Below are positions 57,238 through 64,000 of a stretch of 64,000 nt of DNA, in pieces. Each line of letters opens with the position of its first letter. The first letter of the stretch is position 1. The stretch covers positions 13,576,501 through 13,640,500 of the forward strand of contig JARFJB010001166.1 of NCBI GenBank assembly GCA_036346205.1, written 5' to 3'. The notes below the pieces were generated by a model. It was not told the origin of the DNA. It was given only the letters and a program-made list of their open reading frames with translations, and did not search any database. Made by a program: the position numbers and the translations under genes. This DNA comes from Vesta saturnalis. Its lineage: Eukaryota; Arthropoda; Insecta; Coleoptera; Lampyridae.

Positions 57238-59256
57238 AATGGGGACCTACTCTAATGGGCTGTATTGATACTTTTGTAATATATTCATACACGGTGATCA
57301 AAAATGGACAATAAAAAGTAGATTCAAAAAAACTTATAGTCATTTTTTTAAATGGAAACCCCATATTTTTTTAATTCTATCTTATTTAGCATTAAAAATA
57401 AGGGTGACTTTGTATAAGAGTGTATAGTCCAAAAAAATGTAGTTTTTGAAATAATGACAATTTAACATTTTTTTCTTGTAAAAAGGCTATACGGCTTTCA
57501 AGTTTTGTTGTTAGTTGGCCGTGACGGCGGGGCGCGGCGAAACAAAAAAAATCGAGCACTTCAGATCGAAATATTACAATTTATTGAACCCCATATAAAT
57601 AATTATTTTATTAAACGAACTTAAAGTAAAGACAATATTTTTTTGATTCAACAAATTATGTCCTAATCCTAATCATAAACTTAACACCTCTAATGTAACT
57701 AAACCTGTATTATACAGATAAAAGTACTAGAAACACGTCAAATACGTACTACCTAATAAGTTGTTCGAAATATCCGCCTCTTTCTTGAATACACAATGCA
57801 ATACGTCTCTCAAATTCACTGCTTAAATATCTACACATTTCAACACTAATGTTTTGAAAACAGTCCTAATCCTAATCTTCATGTCTTCCTTTGTTGTAGG
57901 CGGTATTTTATAAAGCTGCTCTTTGACGTACCCCCATATGCTAAAGTCCATTTTAGTAAGATCTGAGGATCTAGCAGGCCAAGCAACAGGCCCTCCCCTC
58001 CCACTCTAACATTCTGGATATTTAGCATTTAAAAAAGTTATTATCGGACCTGTATGATGTACTGGGGCCCCATCATGAAGAAACCACATTTCTTGTTGCG
58101 TATCCTGTGGCACTTGACGCAGCAAATTAGGTAGATGGTTTTGCAGAAAGTCTAAGTATACTTCCCTGTTACTCGTTGATCAAAAAAATATGGTCCAATT
58201 ACATGATTACCAATAACACCTCCCCAAACATTTAAAGACCATCTAGTTTGAGAAGTATATCTTACAAAATGTGGATTTTAGGTAGAATAGTAATGAAAAT
58301 TGTGTCTGTTTACACTTCCGTTTCTGTGAAATGTTCATTTGATTTTATTTATAGATGAGGCCTCATCTGTAAATAAAATCAAATGAACAAAATTTCTTTG
58401 TTGGTTTATTTTGTTTTGAGCCCATTGAGAAAATTCCAGTCGTCTTTGATAATCTTCAGGAACCAACTCTTGAAGTAGTTGAATGTGATAGGGGTGCATT
58501 TTTTGAGACTTCAATATCCGCTGTACCGTACGTCGTTCAACACCAACCTGCTGAGAAATGGGTCGTTGTCCAATATATAGATTTTCGGTAACTGTTAATA
58601 GTACATTTAATTGATTTTCCTCAGTCTGTGCACGTTTTTCCATAGTATTTTTTCATATAACACATTGCCAGTTATTTCAAAACGCTCCAAATGCTTTTCA
58701 AATGCCCTTATTTAAGGTTACCGTCTCTCTGGAAACCGTTGTTAATACAGTCTTCTTGCTAAGAGCGTATTCTTATCACTAGCTCCCAAAACAAAAATCA
58801 TATCAACCATCTCGGCTTGCGAAAAATTCATTATTTACAATTTTAATTCAAGTTTTAAATCAATTTTCTATAAAATACCCTAATGCATCACACATATTAT
58901 CAAGTGACAATAAATAATGACGTTTACGATGATCTCTATTATTTTTATATGCCACGCCTCGCTGTCACGGTCAACTAACAACAAAACTTGAAAGCCGTAT
59001 AGCCTTTTTACAATAAAAAAATGTTAAATTGTCATTATTTCAAAAACTACCATTTTTTGGAATATACACTCTTATACAAAGTCACCCTTATTTTTAATGC
59101 TAAATAAGATAATATTAAAAAAATAGGGGGTTTCTATTTAAAAAAATGACTATAGTTTTTTTTTAATCTACTTTTTATTGTCCATTTTTAATCACCCTGT
59201 ATGAATGTATTACAAAAATATTAATACAGCCCATTAGAGTAGGTCCCCATTTCCAA
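57238..59256 (-). mobile_element. Third DD41D mariner with long TIRs
   Basis: Inverted ends of about 290 bp: cttggaaatggggacctact at 57234 and its complement near 59257, with tacacggtgatcaaaaatgg just inside, through to ggctttcaagttttgttgtt at 57500 and its complement at 58980. The transposase relic is on the minus strand. Confidence 0.85.
57749..58643 (-). pseudogene. Mariner (DD41D) transposase pseudogene
   Basis: The minus-strand start MEKRAQTEENQLNVL at 58643 leads into a helix-turn-helix (GQRPISQQVGVERRTVQRIL) and MHPYHIQLLQELVPEDYQRR, followed by a first Asp region LFTDEASS near 58350. In other frames come WFLHDGAPVHHTG (58075), a stop in the next segment, WPARSSDLTKMDFSIWGYVK (57960), and the end RIALCIQERGGYFEQLIR at 57749. 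I counted 41 residues between the second and third catalytic Asp, including one stop position. Confidence 0.85.
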
Positions 59257-59313
59257 GAATTATAATCTTTACTTCTTTATAACCATCTTATTTAACACTC
59301 AAACATATCACCT

Positions 59314-59315
<2 letters not shown>

Positions 59316-59362
<47 letters not shown>
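59316..59362. repeat. (TA)n microsatellite
   Basis: A pure TA run shortly after the right end of the third DD41D element. Confidence 0.9.
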
Positions 59363-59363
<1 letters not shown>

Positions 59364-59762
59364 CCAAACTAACAAAACCTTTATTTAATTAATTAAAAAG
59401 TTAAATTAAACGATAACACTTTTTAATTACTAAGCATGTAACAAAATTTAGAAAACAAACAACAAGCGTCCAGATCAATGCCTGATTTTTCACTGCATTC
59501 TTCGGAACACTCTTTTCAATCTTGCTATCAATGGTTTTTCAGGAAATTTTACGAGATCGGTTCATTTTTACAGTAAACTTAAATTTTGTAATGTGGCTGT
59601 CAGTGTTTGACAAATGCTTCTTGTTCATGACAAGAGTAGCTCCGTTACTACGGTAGTTGAGTATCAGGTCATTGCAGTTGAATTACCGCTGTAATTCATA
59701 TCGTTAACCCTAACAATGTTGCATTGCTGTATATTAGTAAATTATACATCAGGAAAATATTC

Positions 59763-60290
59763 ATAAGTAATATAACAAGAGCTTGATAAATAGCCTGTTA
59801 TTTTTTTGTATTTAAATTTTGGGAATACTGCAGTGTCAATTATTAATGCCAAAATTATGTCGAATCAAATTGTAAAATGTTAGAGTAATTTAGCAACAAC
59901 AAAAACAGCAGTCTTTATCAAGGTCGTGTTATATTTAGGAAGATTATTTCCCTCGTAAATTAAATTAACTTCAGAATAAAAATTAGAAAACATTTTATTA
60001 ACTGAATACAGAAATACAACAAACAGGAACACAAGTGACTATTTCTCTAGTGCAATAGTCGACGGTAATATAACAAAACCTCGATAAATAGTCGACTATT
60101 TTTATTGCATCTAAATTTCGAGTGTATTTTAAAATCAATCTGTCGAGACGTAATTTTGGCATTAATAATCTTTGGTTATTAATGCCCAAATTATGTCGAC
60201 ACAAATTGTAAAATACACGAGAAATTTAGTAGCAATAAAAATAGTAGCTAATTTATCGAAGTCGTGTTATATTTAATAAGATTATTTCCT
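59763..60290. repeat. Two related foldback repeats
   Basis: 59763-59955 and 60068-60290 each fold on themselves and resemble each other. In the second, arms 60068-60170 and 60178-60280 are inverted copies (aatataacaaaacctcgata against its complement tatcgaagtcgtgttatatt). Both contain the block attaatgcc.aaattatgtcga and end gattatttcc. Confidence 0.7.
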
Positions 60291-61854
60291 GAGCCAAGAA
60301 CATTTCTATGTGTATACGGAAAAACACAGATAAAGGATTGAACTAATAAAATAATAAGTAAAAACTTATTTATTAAACAACAACTAATACTAACAATCAA
60401 TGTTACACTATTCCTCTATTTACAATTAAAAATACAGAATTAAAGAATTTTAATTTTCGGATGGATTCTTTGTTGTTGAATGCCGTCCTTTCGGTGACAG
60501 TCGTTTTATTTTATTTTGATTGGTCATATCAAAGCAGTTTCCAAGCACGCGATTGGTCAAAAATTCAAATTTGACGGGCAAGGGAAATAACCGCTGATAC
60601 TTTATTGCGATTGGTCTGAATTTCAAAATGTATGACATTTCATTGGTTAATATAAAATAAGGGAAATAATCACTTACAATATCACAAGAGCTTATTTCCG
60701 GAAATTTGTTTGAGGCCACAAATATTATTTTGAAAATTATTCCAAGTCGAAGACTAGGGATAATTTTCTTAAAGTATTACACACAAAAATTTGAAATAAA
60801 ATTATAAATGAAACCTGACATTTTAAATTAATTTCACTGGTTGCGAAGCAGGCCAAGGTATTGTTGTTGTTCACATATGTTGGTTTTTCATTTTTGTTTA
60901 ATCGGTTCTGTCGCAGTACAAAAAACATTTAAATCTTGTTATGTATGTAAATTCTACATTTCAGTTCAAAGAACATTTAAATCATGTCATGTATACGTAA
61001 ATCCTATGTTTCAAATGTAATTTGTTAATGAACAATTAAATAAATTGTGCAATTTGTGTTTTATGTTAAATTAAACTTTATAGAGTATAATAAATAATGT
61101 TAATTCCTAGAAATCTCGTATTATTGACAAGTAAATTATTTAGTGGTTGTAAAGAAAATAGATAAAATGGCAATGCGTACATGGTATACTTCTCAACTGT
61201 AAAAAATTTCCACATCAATATCGCCTTGCCTAAAAAAATTTCCGGAAATTTTTCTAGTTGGCATGGCAACAAGTCAAAATAAAGATATCTTATGGGTTTT
61301 AAAGTAAAGGTGTGGAATTTTTAGTGTAATCTTAACACCTATTTTAATCATATGACGACAAGTTATCTCATTTCATTGGATTTCTGTTTCCGTAAAAAAT
61401 ATTCATTATAATCGTATTACAATAAAGGTTGCATAATACTCCTAAAAAACTGCATAATTTCATTTTTTTATTTCCACTTGATGGGTGGAAGGTAAGTAGT
61501 GTGTTCCATACCAAATATTTTGGTTTGGGGCTTACTACCACAATTTTAGAAGCACTGGCAACATTAGTAACTATATATGTATATGTTGGTTGCCCTGCAT
61601 ACAACTTTCTACCATAGAATATAATTTACATTCTATAGTTGCTACCATAGAAATTCTATGCTCTCTACTTTATAGAAAAACATTCTAAAATTTGGTGTGA
61701 TCTGTCAAAATTTACAATTATTCACTGATTTATAAAAAAATTGGAAATGTTCAAAATAGTTAGGCATAATGTGAAAACAACTTCTTACAAACCACTAATA
61801 CGTAATAAACATAAATCAACGCATTGGGTATGTTAGATTTTTTATATAGGTAAT
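60291..61854. other. Intergenic, upstream of the carnitine carrier
   Basis: No coding exon. Short repeated phrases (gggaaataa at 60580 and 60660, also at 40170) suggest decayed repeats. The promoter of the carrier gene must lie near 61700-61850; no TATA box stands out. A splice-like tatatag precedes the start codon, so a non-coding first exon is possible. Confidence 0.4.
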
Positions 61855-62721
61855 ATGCGGGAGAGTGCTGTTGAATTTTTAATATGCGGCGCTTTCGGTG
61901 GAATATGTTGTGTATTACTAGGACATCCACTAGATACTGTTAAAGTTCGCTTACAAACCATGCCTAAACCAAATCAGGGTGAAGCTCCCTTGTATACAGG
62001 CACATTTGATTGCATTAAAAAAAGTATTGCTAAAGAAGGATTTTTGGGGTTATATAAAGGTGTAACAGCTCCTTTACTAGCAACACCACCAATATTTGCA
62101 GTTGGTTTTGCAGGATACGGATTAGGAAAATCATTATTTAGATCAGCTCCTGATAAACCATTAACTCTATTGCAGAATTTTCTTGCAGGTGGTTTTTCGG
62201 GAATTTGTTCAACTATATTTATGACCCCCGGAGAGCGAATTAAATGTCTCTTACAAGCTCAAGAAGCTTCTGGTAAAAAATTATACAATGGAACCTTAGA
62301 TTGTGCTGTAAAATTATATAAACAGGGTGGTATTCGGACTATTTATAAAGGAACTGTCGCTACATTATTAAGAGATGTTCCTGCGGCTGCTATGTATTAT
62401 GTTACATATGAAAAATTCAAAGATTATGTTACTGATGATGGTACAAAGGAAATGGGGTTCACCATGGCCATTATAGGAGGTGGGTGTGCAGGTATTACAA
62501 ATTGGATTGTAGCAATGCCCGCAGATGTAATAAAAAGTCGTTTGCAAACTTCTGAAACATCAGCAAGTGTAGGTGTTATTTTTCGAGAGGTTATTAAAGA
62601 GAATGGAATTTTGGGTTTGTATCAAGGAATTACACCAGTTTTACTTAGAGCTTTTCCTGCAAATGCAGTCTGCTTTCTTGGTTTTGAAGTATGTAAAAGA
62701 GTTTTATCATATATTTATTAA
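61855..62721 (+). CDS. colt: Mitochondrial carnitine/acylcarnitine carrier (SLC25A20 / colt)
   Basis: A single exon of 288 residues (Drosophila and human proteins are about 301-306). Three mitochondrial-carrier repeats carry the signatures HPLDTVKVR (residues 24-32), TPGERIKCL (124-132; the unusual PGERIK of this subfamily) and MPADVIKSR (221-229). The repeats also have EGFLGLYKG, GGIRTIYKG and NGILGLYQG. The early block VRLQTMPKP and LYTGTFDCIKK closely match the carnitine carrier. It exchanges acylcarnitine for carnitine across the inner membrane to feed beta-oxidation. The start at 61855 is chosen because carrier repeat 1 begins 7 residues later; the N-terminus is slightly shorter than in orthologues. 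AATAAA at 62734. The same strand continues into the NSUN4-like gene 500 bp later. Confidence 0.95.
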   Translation: MRESAVEFLICGAFGGICCVLLGHPLDTVKVRLQTMPKPNQGEAPLYTGTFDCIKKSIAKEGFLGLYKGVTAPLLATPPIFAVGFAGYGLGKSLFRSAPDKPLTLLQNFLAGGFSGICSTIFMTPGERIKCLLQAQEASGKKLYNGTLDCAVKLYKQGGIRTIYKGTVATLLRDVPAAAMYYVTYEKFKDYVTDDGTKEMGFTMAIIGGGCAGITNWIVAMPADVIKSRLQTSETSASVGVIFREVIKENGILGLYQGITPVLLRAFPANAVCFLGFEVCKRVLSYIY

Positions 62722-63222
62722 TGTAACGTAACCAATAAATGTTTCACACCCAGAATTATTACTCAATCGTATTTGGATCGCAATTGCTAAAAAAATTCAA
62801 CATGCTTATGATTTATTTTTACGACACGTAAATACAAATGTTTTTTCCCATAAGTTAATTAAACTGGCTTAATATTAACAACATGTTGCTTGTTTCTTAT
62901 CACAAAACACCAAAATCCACTTTAGCAAAAAATATTTAGAACACATGTACATAGGATTATGTTACATGGCCTGGAGTACATGATAGAGACATCTAAGCAT
63001 AAAACTGCACTATTTAAACATTACTGTATGACTAACGATTAGGCTATTAAATTAATTTACTGTCCATTAGTTTTGCATTATATTTCTTTCTTATTTACAA
63101 TTAGCATTATTATTATCCTGAAATTATATTGATATTTTGGAACAATTTGATACAAACACTATTTGACTGAAAGCGCACCTTAGTTCCACCTTGCATTTCT
63201 CATAATTTAACGAAATTTATTA
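62722..63222. other. Spacer between carnitine carrier and NSUN4-like gene
   Basis: 3' UTR of the carrier and 5' region of the next gene. No separate feature seen. Confidence 0.5.
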
Positions 63223-64000
63223 TTATGGAAATTGAAGATACTGAAAAGGTTATTGTTATTAAAACTATTATAACTGTGTAAATATTTAACAAACATTTTC
63301 AAATAATATAACGTAATAATAGAAAGCATTGTTTGATTTTAGTCTGTCGTGAACAAAAAAGTTTTTCCTAAAGATAAAGCAATGGAGCATTTTGATGACT
63401 TTTATAAGGATGTATTTGGAATAAATTGGTTAAATATTAGAGAAGGCTTGTTAGGAATACAGAAGTATGTAGCTGTAATAAATAATTATTCCGACTTCGA
63501 AGCTAGCAAAAGTGAGCTAGAAAATAATGGTGCACTGAATATGCGTACTTTGTATAATTTAGAAAAGGTAAACATTCAAGAAGCTCTGTCAAAAAATAAA
63601 CGTATAAATTACTTACAAAATATATGGAAAAAAGGCAACGAGTTTAAACACAAGGAGGAAGATGAAGCTAAACAAACTGAAACGCAGCATAACATGTCAT
63701 TAGAAGCAAGTTTATCTAATGCTGTCATCGATTCATCACGTTTAGTAACAAACGATAATACGAGTGCTGTTACCTTAAGTCAGTTTTTACCAGCGACCAA
63801 AATTAAAGGAATGGAGGATTGGGTACCGGAATCGCAACATTATAAATACTATGATAAGACTGAACGATCGGTTAAAGTAGAAAAGGAGTATCATCTTCAT
63901 TTTCCGGAGCATCTCAATGTCTATTGTTTTGAGGAAGAGAATTTTTCGACATTTGCACATCCCAAACGTGATATTACTAAGGTTTACAACTATTACATAA
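63223..64000 (+). CDS. NSUN4: NSUN4-like mitochondrial rRNA m5C methyltransferase, 5' part
   Basis: A firm exon runs from 63343 (acceptor tttgattttag) to the window end. A possible first coding exon at 63223-63246 (MEIEDTEK) has a weak donor (aag|gttatt), so the start is uncertain. The exon reads AMEHFDDFYKDVFGINWLNIR, LLGIQKYVAVINNYSDFE, a Lys/Glu-rich linker, and HFPEHLNVYCFEEENFSTF, ending KRDITKVYNYYI. The last part is the start of the segment that leads into the SAM-binding core (…YY.MD in the family). NSUN4 methylates cytosine in the small-subunit mitochondrial rRNA and works with MTERF4 in mitoribosome assembly. The catalytic cysteines lie beyond the window. Confidence 0.82.

Noticed and set aside
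1..64000. CRISPR arrays, prophage or bacterial operons
   Set aside because: The window is eukaryotic: spliced genes, polyadenylation signals and animal transposons. The regular tandem repeats at 44.7-45.0 kb have no unique spacers of constant size.

Overview
The window is AT-rich nuclear DNA from an insect, possibly a beetle (the order is a guess). The genes have short GT-AG introns and clear insect orthologues. Mariner, pogo, Penelope and tRNA-SINE remnants fill much of the space between them.

Host genes, left to right: an SLC17-type MFS transporter (6062-7913, +, 5 exons); an RNase P/MRP p38-like L7Ae protein (16355-17373, -, 3 exons); PCNP (26760-27320, +, 3 exons); ribosomal protein S26 (28133-28681, -, 3 exons), divergent from a 77-residue secreted His/Gly-rich peptide precursor that looks like an antimicrobial peptide (28936-29217, +, 2 exons); a 730-residue CAP-Gly protein (38637-55616, -, 7 exons) whose 14.5 kb second intron is packed with transposons; the mitochondrial carnitine/acylcarnitine carrier (61855-62721, +); and the 5' part of an NSUN4-like mitochondrial rRNA methyltransferase, cut by the window end (about 63223 to beyond 64000, +). 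The exons were joined by hand from splice sites, matching phases and family motifs. They include exons as short as 3 nt (RpS26) and 9 nt (peptide).

The rest is mostly mobile DNA. 1.8-5.5 kb: a DD41D mariner relic and a deleted classical mariner inserted one after the other in a (TA)n tract. 9-14.4 kb: a miniature foldback element, SINE B, and a mariner shell split by a Penelope copy and by a decayed Cys-rich protein gene that also lies inverted at 9.8-10.4 kb. 14.8-19.0 kb: inverted repeat arms of about 1 kb on either side of the RPP38 gene. 19.8-24.6 kb: a pogo relic, a LINE and a Tc1-like relic. 29.3-38.6 kb: an AT-rich gene-poor stretch with one pogo relic. 39.9-54.4 kb (intron 2 of the CAP-Gly gene): a Penelope cluster with hammerhead-ribozyme-like and tRNA-like terminal repeats, a pogo relic, a 3.3 kb foldback element, a MITE, and a pogo element interrupted by a DD41D mariner. 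57.2-59.3 kb: a third DD41D mariner.

The points most worth following up are the secreted His-rich peptide, the tRNA-like plus hammerhead-like Penelope terminal repeats, the group of long-TIR DD41D mariners, and the inverted duplication around RPP38. I found no clearly new multi-gene system.
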